A stretch of DNA of 64,000 nucleotides from Acidobacteriota bacterium (GTDB lineage: Bacteria; Acidobacteriota; Terriglobia; Bryobacterales; Bryobacteraceae). The notes beneath the pieces are model-generated. The model was not told where the DNA came from and did not search any database. It saw only the letters and a list, made by a program, of their open reading frames with translations. This document shows, one piece after another, positions 52,409 through 60,385 of this stretch. Position 1 is the stretch's first letter. Each line of letters opens with the position of its first letter. Made by a program: the position numbers and the translations under genes. Location of the stretch: positions 288,635-352,634 of the forward strand of contig JAFDVZ010000015.1 in NCBI GenBank assembly GCA_018268715.1, in the 5' to 3' direction.

Positions 52409-52651
52409 ATGCTCGCACGGGTGCAGCACGACGCTACTCGGGTTTCCGCTCTCGTAACCGCTCTCGAACAGCATGAAATTACCCTGGATGAATTTTCCGA
52501 CGCTGTCGAGTTTCTGACTCCGGAGGCCATTCAGGTCACTTCCACAATTCTACGGAGTTGGGCCGGTCCGGACGGCTTGTATTCCGGATCTCTTTCCGTG
52601 GCAGCCTGCCTGTGTTCCCGGCTGGCGTCCCGCGGCCGCAGCCTATCCTGA
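52409..52651 (+). CDS. Small hypothetical protein (80 residues)
   Basis: ATG 52409 to 52651. RVSALVTALEQHEITLDEFSDAVEFLTPEAIQVTSTILRSW is helical and plausible, but the last 25 residues (CLCSRLASRGRSLS) look like noncoding sequence. TACAAT ends 5 bases before the ATG. It fills the space between the terminator and the DUF2252 gene. Not recognised. Confidence 0.38.
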   Translation: MLARVQHDATRVSALVTALEQHEITLDEFSDAVEFLTPEAIQVTSTILRSWAGPDGLYSGSLSVAACLCSRLASRGRSLS

Positions 52652-52669
52652 TTTCGGCGCTTCCGGCGC

Positions 52670-52675
52670 TATAAT
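52670..52675 (+). promoter_or_regulatory. TATAAT close to the DUF2252 start
   Basis: A perfect -10 hexamer ends 9 bases before the GTG at 52685, with no Shine-Dalgarno sequence between, so the mRNA would have essentially no leader. The -35 region is not recognisable. Confidence 0.5.
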
Positions 52676-52684
52676 TTCAGGACT

Positions 52685-53764
52685 GTGAATTTCACTGAAG
52701 CCACCCGCAAGTACGAACGATGGCTGGGGCGGGAGCTTACTCTCGTCCGGTCCGACCTTACCCTCAAACATCAACACATGACGGAAGGGTGTTTCCCTTT
52801 CCTGCGCGCGACTTTCTATCGCTGGGCCCAACTGTTTCCCGAGATCTGCAAGGCGCAGCACACGGCGCCGCGCGTGCTCGGGGTGGGCGACCTGCACGTT
52901 GAGAACTTCGGGACCTGGCGGGATATCGAAGGACGCCTGGTGTGGGGCGTCAACGATTTCGACGAGGCCGCCACGGCCCCGTACCTGATCGACATTGTGC
53001 GGCTGCTGGCGAGTGTCGAGATCGCGCGGGGCGAGCAACGCGTCCACATCGCGACCGCGGATGCGCTGGAAGCCTTCCGGGGCGGCTATCGAGAGCATCT
53101 GGAATCGGGCGGCGAGCCGATTGTGCTGATGGAGAAGCACCCGGCGCTGCGGACCATGGCGGTGGCCCGGTTGAAAAATCCGGCGGCGTTCTGGACCAAA
53201 CTGAACGGCCTTGAGACGCTGCGGGGCGGGGTTCCGACCGAGGCGGCGCGCGGCGTTCGGGCGCTGCTGCCGGATCGGAAGGCGACCGGGCTGCGATGGG
53301 TGCACCGGACCGCCGGGCTGGGGAGCCTGGGGCGACGGCGGTTTGTCGCCATCGCGTCGTGGCGCGGCGGGCTGATCGCGCGGGAGGCCAAGGAGCTGGC
53401 GCCTTCGGCCGCGGTGTGGGCCGGTTGGGCGAAGCAGACCAGCATACGGTACCAGGAACTGATCGAGACCTCGGTGCGGTCGACGGATCCGTTTGTCCGC
53501 CTGCGCCGGAAGTGGCTGATCCGACGGCTGGCGCCGGATTGTTCGCGGATTGAGCTGGCGTCGCTCGGCGAGCAGCGCGATGAGCAACGGCTGCTGCAGA
53601 ATATGGGCCGGGAGACGGCGAATGTCCACCTGGCTACCGGGAAGGCCAAGCGGCTGCTGGCCGATTTGGAGTCGCGCAAGGCGTCGGAGTTGCTGAAGGC
53701 GGTGAAGGCCATGGTGAAAGCCACCGGGGCCGATTGGGCGGAGTGGAAGGCGGCCCATCGCTGA
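52685..53764 (+). CDS. DUF2252-family protein
   Basis: 359 residues from GTG 52685. GVGDLHVENFGTW and WGVNDFDEAATAPYLIDIVRLLAS are the DUF2252 core, distantly kinase-like (APH/HipA type) with Asp/Asn at metal positions. The DUF2252 role is unknown. It is the only gene after the small frame at 52409 and faces the STGPKT-type gene. Confidence 0.9.
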   Translation: MNFTEATRKYERWLGRELTLVRSDLTLKHQHMTEGCFPFLRATFYRWAQLFPEICKAQHTAPRVLGVGDLHVENFGTWRDIEGRLVWGVNDFDEAATAPYLIDIVRLLASVEIARGEQRVHIATADALEAFRGGYREHLESGGEPIVLMEKHPALRTMAVARLKNPAAFWTKLNGLETLRGGVPTEAARGVRALLPDRKATGLRWVHRTAGLGSLGRRRFVAIASWRGGLIAREAKELAPSAAVWAGWAKQTSIRYQELIETSVRSTDPFVRLRRKWLIRRLAPDCSRIELASLGEQRDEQRLLQNMGRETANVHLATGKAKRLLADLESRKASELLKAVKAMVKATGADWAEWKAAHR

Positions 53765-53798
53765 CACTTCGGGCTTGGGCGCCGCGCCGCCGACCGCG

Positions 53799-54422
53799 CT
53801 AGACACGGTTTTCGGCGTCGGGGGCGTCCGGCCGAGGCTGGTTTTCGCGCTTCCAGGAGTCCGGCGTGGCGAAGGTGTTGCGGTAAATCGCGTTGTAACG
53901 GTCCTGCTCTTCCTGCTCCCGGCGTTCCTGGCGGCGTTGAGCGGCTTGCTCCTCCAATTTCGCCTTGTGCTGGGCGGCCGCCTTCAGGAGTTCGGCGTGC
54001 GCCTTGAAGTAGGCACGGGCGGCGTCGTTTGCGTAGCGGCGCAGGAGCTCGAATATGTTGTTGACTTTATTGGACAAGTTCGCCACCAGGAGCGATTCTG
54101 GGTTCGATTCGTCAACCCCTGCGATCAGTTGTTCCAGGGCGATGGATTCGTATCGACGGACACGGTCGAGGCGCCAGCGGCTCTCCGCCATTTGGCGCAA
54201 CAGGAACTGGGCGTGGGGGGATTGGGGCTCGAATTCGCGGGCGAGTTCGTCGGTGAGGTCGGCGAAGGCGGCGGCGTCCTCGTGGGGGAGGACGACGAAT
54301 CCGTGCGATAGACCGTGGGTGGTCGAGTTTCGGGAAGAGGCGGCCTTGCCTTCCGGCGTCTTCGGGCCGGTGGAGCTTTTCGCGTTCTCGCGATTGGCGT
54401 GGATTTTCAGGGTCGAACTCAT
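53799..54422 (-). CDS. STGPKTPEGK-motif protein
   Basis: 207 residues. The N-terminus HANRENAKSSTGPKTPEGKA, then SSRNSTTHGLSHG is a strongly conserved signature of a family that I know as often multicopy in Acidobacteria and Planctomycetes genomes. The middle is helical, with a coiled-coil and an Arg/Glu/Gln-rich end (QHKAKLEEQAAQRRQERREQ). The function is unknown; the basic N-terminus suggests nucleic-acid binding. It faces the DUF2252 gene with 34 bases between the stops. Confidence 0.78.
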   Translation of the reverse strand: MSSTLKIHANRENAKSSTGPKTPEGKAASSRNSTTHGLSHGFVVLPHEDAAAFADLTDELAREFEPQSPHAQFLLRQMAESRWRLDRVRRYESIALEQLIAGVDESNPESLLVANLSNKVNNIFELLRRYANDAARAYFKAHAELLKAAAQHKAKLEEQAAQRRQERREQEEQDRYNAIYRNTFATPDSWKRENQPRPDAPDAENRV

Positions 54423-54540
54423 GCTGGCTGTTCTCCACCTTCACTGTAGCGGCCGGGTGCAAGCTTTATGGGGGCGCTTTAGGAGTGAGTTGGTTTTGAA
54501 TCAGATGGTTGGGCTGTGGATAAATCCGTGTGAACGGGCG

Positions 54541-55956
54541 TCAGCGCAGGGCTTGGGCGAGGGCTGCCGCGCCGCGGCGGATGGCGCGACGGTCGAAGGC
54601 GGCGAAGCCTAAGAGCAGGGCGGGGTGACGGCGGCGGGAGAGGGAGAAACGGTCGAGAGGCCAGACTTCCACATCGTGGTTTGCGGCGGATTCGGCGGCC
54701 TCCGTGGAACTCATGCCGTTCAACAGACGGGCCGGGATGTTGAGGCCTGCTTCGATTTCGGGTAGTTCCAGGACGCCTTCGAGATGATGCCCGATTTCCT
54801 GGCGGAGCGCCTGGAGGCGATCGGCGTAGAGCCGGCGCATGCGGCGGAGGTGGGTGGCGAACTGGCCCTGATCGATGAACGCCGCGAGCACCTGCTGGGG
54901 GAGGACTGCGGGGTGGCGCTCCACTAGTGACCGGAGGCGGAGGAGCGGGTCGAGCCACTGGTCCGGGAGCGCCAGGTAGCCCAGGCGGAGGGCGGGGAAG
55001 AGCGCCTTGTTGAATGTCCCGACCAGGCAGACCTGGTCCGCGCCGGGGAGTCCTTTCATGGCCGGCAGAGGGCGGCCGGAGAAGCGGAATTCGCTGTCGT
55101 AATCGTCCTCAAAGATGGCCACGTTGTGGCGACGGGCCCAGTTGAGGATTTCGAGGCGACGGGGGAGGGCGAGAGTGACGCCGGTGGGGAACTGGTGGGC
55201 GGGCGTCAGGTAGACGGCCCTGGGGCGGGGGCAGGCCTTGAGGCCCGCGGCGAAGTCCAGCCCGTCGGCGTCGACCGGGACGGGGACGATGGCGGCGCCG
55301 GCGCGGCGGAAGATTTCGGCGGCTTCGATGTAACCGGGGTCCTCCATCCAGACCTTGTCGCCGGGGCGGAGGAGGGCTCGGGCGAGGAGGTCGAGGCCTT
55401 GCTGGGCTCCGGAGACGATGACGATTTGGGCGGGGTGGCAGGCGACGCCTCGCGAGGCGCCGAGGTGGGCGGCTATGGCTTCGCGGAGGGCGGGTTCGCC
55501 GGCGGGGGAGCCGGCGGCGAGGTGGGCGAGGCCCAGGGATTTCGTGATGCGGGCGGTGAGGCGGGCCCAGGTCTCGATGGGGAACTCGGCGAGGGCGGGC
55601 TCGACCGGGCGGAAGGGGCGGATGCGGGCGGGGCGCGTTGGGAGGCTCGGGCGGGCGGCGGGCTTCGGGGGGCGGGGCGGGGTGTAGTCCTCCGGGAGGC
55701 TGGCGCTGACGCGGGCGCCAGAGCCGGCGCGGGTTTCGAGGTAGCCTTCGTCGCGGAGTCGGTTGAAGACGTTGACCACGATGCGGCGGGAGATGACGTA
55801 GTCCTGGGCGAGGCGGCGCGTGGGCGGGAGCGCGGCGCCGCGGCGGAGACGGCCTTCGAGGATGGCTCGGCGGAGTTCGTCGTAGAGCCATTGGGTGATG
55901 GTGGAACCTTTGGGCCGGGTTGGGAGGGCGATGTCGTGGGGTTTCAATTGGTCCAC
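54541..55956 (-). CDS. MocR-type PLP-dependent transcriptional regulator
   Basis: 471 residues from GTG 55956 (a longer ATG frame reaches 56250 but crosses the divergent cupin start). The GntR winged helix occupies about 15-85 (LPPTRRLAQDYVISRRIVVNVFNRLRDEGYL); the aminotransferase-like domain has DDYDSEFRF and the PLP lysine Lys317 in GTFNKALFP. MocR proteins sense PLP or amino compounds. The divergent cupin at 56024 is the likely target. Confidence 0.92.
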   Translation of the reverse strand: MDQLKPHDIALPTRPKGSTITQWLYDELRRAILEGRLRRGAALPPTRRLAQDYVISRRIVVNVFNRLRDEGYLETRAGSGARVSASLPEDYTPPRPPKPAARPSLPTRPARIRPFRPVEPALAEFPIETWARLTARITKSLGLAHLAAGSPAGEPALREAIAAHLGASRGVACHPAQIVIVSGAQQGLDLLARALLRPGDKVWMEDPGYIEAAEIFRRAGAAIVPVPVDADGLDFAAGLKACPRPRAVYLTPAHQFPTGVTLALPRRLEILNWARRHNVAIFEDDYDSEFRFSGRPLPAMKGLPGADQVCLVGTFNKALFPALRLGYLALPDQWLDPLLRLRSLVERHPAVLPQQVLAAFIDQGQFATHLRRMRRLYADRLQALRQEIGHHLEGVLELPEIEAGLNIPARLLNGMSSTEAAESAANHDVEVWPLDRFSLSRRRHPALLLGFAAFDRRAIRRGAAALAQALR

Positions 55957-56023
55957 CGTATGTGAACGAAAGTGGCTACATCGAGTGTACCGATTCGCCG
56001 GTAGGATGGAGGCAGGAGGGACG

Positions 56024-56377
56024 ATGGCTGTGGATCGAGTGCAGTTGGTGCGTACGGCGGAGACGGATTGGAAGGCGCTGGATGAGCCGGGTGTGACGGG
56101 GATTTCGGTGAAGGCGCTGCGGCGTGACGAGGCGAGCGGGCGGGCTCCGACGATTCTGCTGAAGTTCGAGGCCGGGGCTTCGTATCCGGCGCATGACCAT
56201 CCGGGCGGGGAGGAGATCTTCGTGCTGGAGGGCGAGGTGCGGCTGGGCAAGGACCGTCTGCGGGCCGGGGATTACTTGTATACGCCGGTGGGAGGAAAAC
56301 ACTCCGTGCGGACGGAGACAGGATGCGTGTTGCTCCTGTCCGCGCCCGAGGAGGTGGTGATTCTTACAAGAGATTAG
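56024..56377 (+). CDS. ChrR-type cupin protein
   Basis: 117 residues from ATG 56024 (GGAGGG just upstream; GTG at 56030 would be better spaced). One cupin: PAHDHPGGEEIFVLEGEVRLG contains the His-x3-His-like ligand set and Glu, and PVGGKHSVRTETGC the last His. It resembles the cupin of ChrR anti-sigma factors but lacks the sigma-binding part. Divergent from the MocR gene, with 67 bases between starts. Confidence 0.84.
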   Translation: MAVDRVQLVRTAETDWKALDEPGVTGISVKALRRDEASGRAPTILLKFEAGASYPAHDHPGGEEIFVLEGEVRLGKDRLRAGDYLYTPVGGKHSVRTETGCVLLLSAPEEVVILTRD

Positions 56378-59181
56378 TTGCCGGAGATAACTCCCGAGGC
56401 GGTTTCTTTCCCCTTGTTATAGATCGCGTATTGCGAATCGCCGAGCCGGGTGGCGATTTTGACTGTCTCGAGCGGCGAGTTACCCGCCAGGACTAACACC
56501 ATACGGTGGGCGTCCTGGGGGTTCCGCGCCGCGTAGATCAGCGCTTCGTATTCCGAGGCGTGGTCGGTCCCGTTGATGCGGAACACGGCGCCGTCGTATT
56601 CAAGGCCGATTTGAGGCGCGAGGGCGGCCAGCGCGGAGTTGGATTCGGGCCTGCCGATGAAGACGATGTCGTGGGTGCGGAGGTCTTCCGGAGTCAGCTC
56701 AAAGTCCTTGCGGATGGGGGCTTCGCTTTCAAAGCGTTCGAGCGAGGCGGTCTGGAACTGCTCGGCGGCGTAGCGGTTCGCGCCTGCGTCCTGTAAGGTG
56801 CCGTAGACGATGAGCGCGCCGTCGAGACGGCTCAGGATGTCGGCGGCGAGGTAAGACGGTCCACCTTTGTCGCCGGGCAGTCCGGTTTCGTCGAGCCACT
56901 TGGAGAAGAAACTGGACAGGTTGCGGTTGGCGGCCTTCGCGGCGGCGTTGCGGAAGGCGGCGGAGTCGACCTTACGGGCGGTGTTTTCGGCGAACCACGA
57001 CTTCATGAATGGGAAGAACGCCTCGTCTCCCATCTCGGTTCGGAGGGCGTCGAATACGAGTGCTCCTTTCGAAGAAGCGAGACGCGATGGCGTGGAGTTA
57101 TCCAGGCTTTCGGCGAGCTGAGACAGGGGCTGATCGCCAGTTAGGGCGGCGCCACGATATTCGACTCGCAGGTCATCCAACATGCCGCCGGAATGGCGGG
57201 AAGTGAGCACGTGATAGTAGGCCGTCGCGCCGGCGGGGATCCAACGATCGGAGGGGGCGGCGGGAAGGACATAGCCTCCCCAAAGGCGGCTCTTGTCGAT
57301 GGGCTCGGGACGCTTGTTGGCGACCGCGGGGGCGGGTTTCGGTTCGGGCTGATCGAGCGCGGCGGGGCGGGCGGCGGTGAACAGGCGGTAGCCGGATGGA
57401 TACAGCCCGTCGTTGGCGTCGTACTGCGAGCCGTGGCGGGAGGGGACCCATTCGCGCTGGTTGGGCTTTCCGAACGTGGCCCACACCATCAGATTCGACG
57501 CCATTTCGGCGGATGCGATCTTGGCGTCCATGGCCGACGAACTGACCAGCGGCGCGGTGCGGAAGGCGAGCGCGGCGAAGCTTTCGTCGATGGAGCCTTT
57601 GTGGTCGCGGTACATTTCGCGCCACTTGATGTCGCGCGGGGACGGGGAGAAGGACGTGTTTTCCGGGCGGCCATTGGGGTCCGGAATGGTCTCGAGTCGA
57701 ACGTCGAGGTCCTTGGTGTTGTTACAGCCCCAATAGAAACCGTCGGTTCCGCCGAACCACTGATTCTTCGAACTACGCCATAGACGGGTCTTGCGGGTGC
57801 CTAACTCGAACATGGCGATCTCGTCGTTCTTCGCGTCTCCGATTAACCACTCATTGGTGTAGAGGCCGTTGTTCTTTTCGCCGAGATAGGCGACGACTTT
57901 GTCGATGTTATCGCCGTATTGGATGGCCCGGCGGGCCCGGTAGCCCACGGATGTCCCTTCGCGGTTGAAGGCGGTCTGGCGGATGGTGGTTTCAGTCAGG
58001 ACGACGCCGGAATCATTCTGATACCAGTCGGTGCCGCTCTGAATGCCGCCGGGGTAGGCCTGCATGAGGACGCGATGGCCCGCGGCGGGTTGGACGTCGA
58101 GCATGATGTTGGTCTGTTCGGCGAGAGTTTCGGGCCAGAAGGTGGTGTGGGCGATGACCATGTGGCCGTCGCGCGTGGCCTTGCCGGTGGCGGCGAAGGA
58201 ACTGCAGCGGTCGGTGACGGCGGTGGGCTTGGCGCGGGCGTAATCGGGAGGGACCAGGCCGAGGCCTTCGAGTCCGCTGGGCGTGGCGCGCAGGGCGGGA
58301 GTTAGCAGGCCGAGTTCAGTGATGGTGTTGGCGGCGACGATGTCGAGCAGGTCAACGGGCTGGTGATTGTAAGTCGCGCCCGCGGCGGCGGCGCCGTCGG
58401 CGATGCCTTTCATCTCACGGAGCATCTCGTCGTCGAAGGCGTGCGAAAACAGGGCGTCGGCCATGGTGCGGCCGATGCGCCAGGCGCTGGGGCGGGAACG
58501 AGCGTCGAGTTGGGCGGCGCAACGGTCGATGTAGCCTTCAATTTCCTTGGCGAGCAGATAGCCGTGCTGGTAGCCGCGATCGTAGGGTTGGCCTTCAATG
58601 TGGAGATAGATCCAGCCGCCTTGCGGGTAGCGGTAGGCGGGGCCGAGACGCTTGACGGCGGCGGTGCGGGGCCAGTTGGCGGAGGCGGACACCTCTTCGA
58701 TGCTGACATCGTCGAACCAGGCGCGGCCGCGGGCGGCGCCGCCGAGACCGGTGGTGAGAACGACGCGGTCCTGGGAGCGGGTGGCGATGAAGCGGAGCTT
58801 GAGGCGGGTCCAATCACGCGTGCCGGCGAGGGATTCCGAATGAACGTCGAAGGGCATGGAGGCCATGGACAACGCGGCTCCGGAGGCGATGGGGCTGCGG
58901 CCGGTGTCGCGAACCTCGAGGCCTTCGGTGCGGACCCAGGCGGTGAGTTCGTAGGTTTTGCCAGGACGAAGAGCGACGGGCGCGGAGCGGACTTCAGCGT
59001 CGCGCGCGGAGGCGGGTTCGACGCGGAGGGTGTCGCGGCGGTTGCGCTGGATGGCGGAGTCGGTGTGGGCGGCGCCGCGGAGGGCGGTCCACTGCTTCCA
59101 GCCGGTTTCGGTGGTGGTGAATAAGGGAGGGGCCGCGAGGGCCAGTGTCCAGGATGCGGCGAAGGCTAGGGCGGCTCGCAT
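56374..59181 (-). CDS. C45-type autoproteolytic hydrolase fused to an M1-like C-terminal region
   Basis: 935 residues, unusually long for C45. A signal peptide (MRAALAFAASWTLALAA) is followed by a CBM4/9-like domain (about 20-165: GKTYELTAWVRTEG, WFDDVSIEEV), then a C45/phospholipase-B-like Ntn hydrolase (about 180-560) whose predicted nucleophile is Cys326 in TDRCSSFAATGKATRDG. From about 660 to 785 the sequence resembles the C-terminal helical domain of M1 aminopeptidases (GDEAFFPFMKSWFAE, FFSKWLDETGLP), but no HExxH zinc motif is present anywhere. The last 130 residues are beta-rich. It acts in the periplasm or outside. Substrate unknown. Confidence 0.84.
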   Translation of the reverse strand: MRAALAFAASWTLALAAPPLFTTTETGWKQWTALRGAAHTDSAIQRNRRDTLRVEPASARDAEVRSAPVALRPGKTYELTAWVRTEGLEVRDTGRSPIASGAALSMASMPFDVHSESLAGTRDWTRLKLRFIATRSQDRVVLTTGLGGAARGRAWFDDVSIEEVSASANWPRTAAVKRLGPAYRYPQGGWIYLHIEGQPYDRGYQHGYLLAKEIEGYIDRCAAQLDARSRPSAWRIGRTMADALFSHAFDDEMLREMKGIADGAAAAGATYNHQPVDLLDIVAANTITELGLLTPALRATPSGLEGLGLVPPDYARAKPTAVTDRCSSFAATGKATRDGHMVIAHTTFWPETLAEQTNIMLDVQPAAGHRVLMQAYPGGIQSGTDWYQNDSGVVLTETTIRQTAFNREGTSVGYRARRAIQYGDNIDKVVAYLGEKNNGLYTNEWLIGDAKNDEIAMFELGTRKTRLWRSSKNQWFGGTDGFYWGCNNTKDLDVRLETIPDPNGRPENTSFSPSPRDIKWREMYRDHKGSIDESFAALAFRTAPLVSSSAMDAKIASAEMASNLMVWATFGKPNQREWVPSRHGSQYDANDGLYPSGYRLFTAARPAALDQPEPKPAPAVANKRPEPIDKSRLWGGYVLPAAPSDRWIPAGATAYYHVLTSRHSGGMLDDLRVEYRGAALTGDQPLSQLAESLDNSTPSRLASSKGALVFDALRTEMGDEAFFPFMKSWFAENTARKVDSAAFRNAAAKAANRNLSSFFSKWLDETGLPGDKGGPSYLAADILSRLDGALIVYGTLQDAGANRYAAEQFQTASLERFESEAPIRKDFELTPEDLRTHDIVFIGRPESNSALAALAPQIGLEYDGAVFRINGTDHASEYEALIYAARNPQDAHRMVLVLAGNSPLETVKIATRLGDSQYAIYNKGKETASGVISGN

Positions 59182-59209
59182 CTCCTTATTATGGGGCAGG
59201 CGGCGGGGC

Positions 59210-59605
59210 TCAGGATTTCGATGGGGGCAGGAATACGGCCCAGCCTTGGGCGCGCGATTCGCCGTCTTCGGTGGCGAGTTCGGCTTCGGCGCGAATGAGG
59301 CGGCGGGTCTGTTCGACGATGCGGCCCTTGATGACGAGGCGCTCTCCCGCGGCGACGTGATGGCGGTAGCGGACGCGGAGTTCGGCGGTCAGGGCCGCGA
59401 CGCCGGATGCCGCCACCGCCTTGGACATCGCTTCGTCGAGCAGCGTGGCGATGACGCCGCCGTGCACGATCCCTTCGAATCCCTGCCAGGCGGCGGAGGC
59501 GGTCCAGGCGGCGATGGACGCGCCATCGGGGGTGGTGGAGAAGGAGACGTGGAGTCCGGTGGGATGGTGGGGGTCGCAAACGACGCAGGAGGATCTGGAG
59601 AGCAA
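59210..59605 (-). CDS. PaaI-type hotdog thioesterase
   Basis: 131 residues. GFEGIVHGGVIATLLDEAMSKA is the hotdog helix of the PaaI family, with Gly-Gly and Asp/Glu in the usual place; LVIKGRIVEQTRRLIRAEAEL is a strand pair. An N-terminal CVVCDP stretch is unusual for the family. It should hydrolyse a small acyl-CoA. It lies 28 bases before the C45 gene, same strand, so it may be the upstream gene of a pair. Confidence 0.88.
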   Translation of the reverse strand: MLSRSSCVVCDPHHPTGLHVSFSTTPDGASIAAWTASAAWQGFEGIVHGGVIATLLDEAMSKAVAASGVAALTAELRVRYRHHVAAGERLVIKGRIVEQTRRLIRAEAELATEDGESRAQGWAVFLPPSKS

Positions 59606-59655
59606 TATGGCGGTTATGTGTAACTAGCACCTATGATATACTTCGCGTGGATTCA

Positions 59656-59681
59656 GCCGCAAACCGCTTCAGGTTTGCGGC
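59656..59681 (+). repeat. Perfect hairpin in the leader of the RraA gene
   Basis: GCCGCAAACC (59656-59665) and GGTTTGCGGC (59672-59681) form a perfect 10-base stem with loop GCTTCA, ending 17 bases before the ATG at 59699. It has the form of a REP-type palindromic element or a regulatory leader hairpin. Copies elsewhere in the genome are not visible in this window. Confidence 0.6.
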
Positions 59682-59698
59682 GCTCCGGCAGGACACAC

Positions 59699-60373
59699 AT
59701 GACACCCACATTGACCGTCGCGCAGATCGAGGAGATCGCGCAGCGCTATCGCCGCCTGTATTCGGGCGCCATCGCGGACATGCTCGACAAGAACGGGCAT
59801 CGCAACCAGGTGCTTCCGCACCTTATCACGCCGTTCACCAAGGCGGACCGAGTGGCGGGGCCGGCCTTCACCGGGCAGGGCTTCCCCTGCGCGGACACCG
59901 CCAACAACGACACCGAGACCAGGCTGAAGATGCTGGACAGCATCACGCCGGGAACGGTGTCGGTGTGGGCCTGCGGCGGCAGCATCGACTGCGCGCATTG
60001 GGGCGAGATCATGTCCACGGCGGCGCGGCAACGCGGATGCAACGGGGCGGTGATCGACGGCGGCGTTCGCGACGTGGATTTCGTGAATGAGATGAATTAT
60101 CCGGTGTTTGCGCGGTTCAAATGCTCGGCGAGTTCGGTGGGGCGTTGGGATATCCGCGAATACCAGGTTCCAGTGAAGATCGGCGCGGTGGTGATCCGGC
60201 CGGGGGACTTCGTGTTCGGCGACACCGATGGAGTGGTGATTGTGCCGCAGGCGCTGACCATCGAGGTGCTGGAGGCCGCCGAGGATGTCTTCCGTCGGGA
60301 GGGCAAGATGCGCGAGGAGTTGCGGCGCGGCGTGTCGGTGAAAGAAGCCTACGACAAGTACGGTTCGCTGTAA
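59699..60373 (+). CDS. RraA-family (HMG aldolase-like) protein
   Basis: 224 residues from ATG 59699; an in-frame ATG at 59633 lies upstream of the hairpin and encodes no family sequence. SGAIADMLDKNGHRNQ, VWACGGSIDCAHWGEIM, GAVIDGGVRDVDF and VFGDTDGVVIVP match the RraA/4-hydroxy-4-methyl-2-oxoglutarate aldolase family, including the Arg and Asp of GGVRD. Given its catabolic neighbours, an aldolase or oxaloacetate-decarboxylase role is more likely than RNase E inhibition. It starts a run with 60386, 61749 and 62663. Confidence 0.88.
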   Translation: MTPTLTVAQIEEIAQRYRRLYSGAIADMLDKNGHRNQVLPHLITPFTKADRVAGPAFTGQGFPCADTANNDTETRLKMLDSITPGTVSVWACGGSIDCAHWGEIMSTAARQRGCNGAVIDGGVRDVDFVNEMNYPVFARFKCSASSVGRWDIREYQVPVKIGAVVIRPGDFVFGDTDGVVIVPQALTIEVLEAAEDVFRREGKMREELRRGVSVKEAYDKYGSL

Positions 60374-60385
60374 AGGCGTAGCGGC

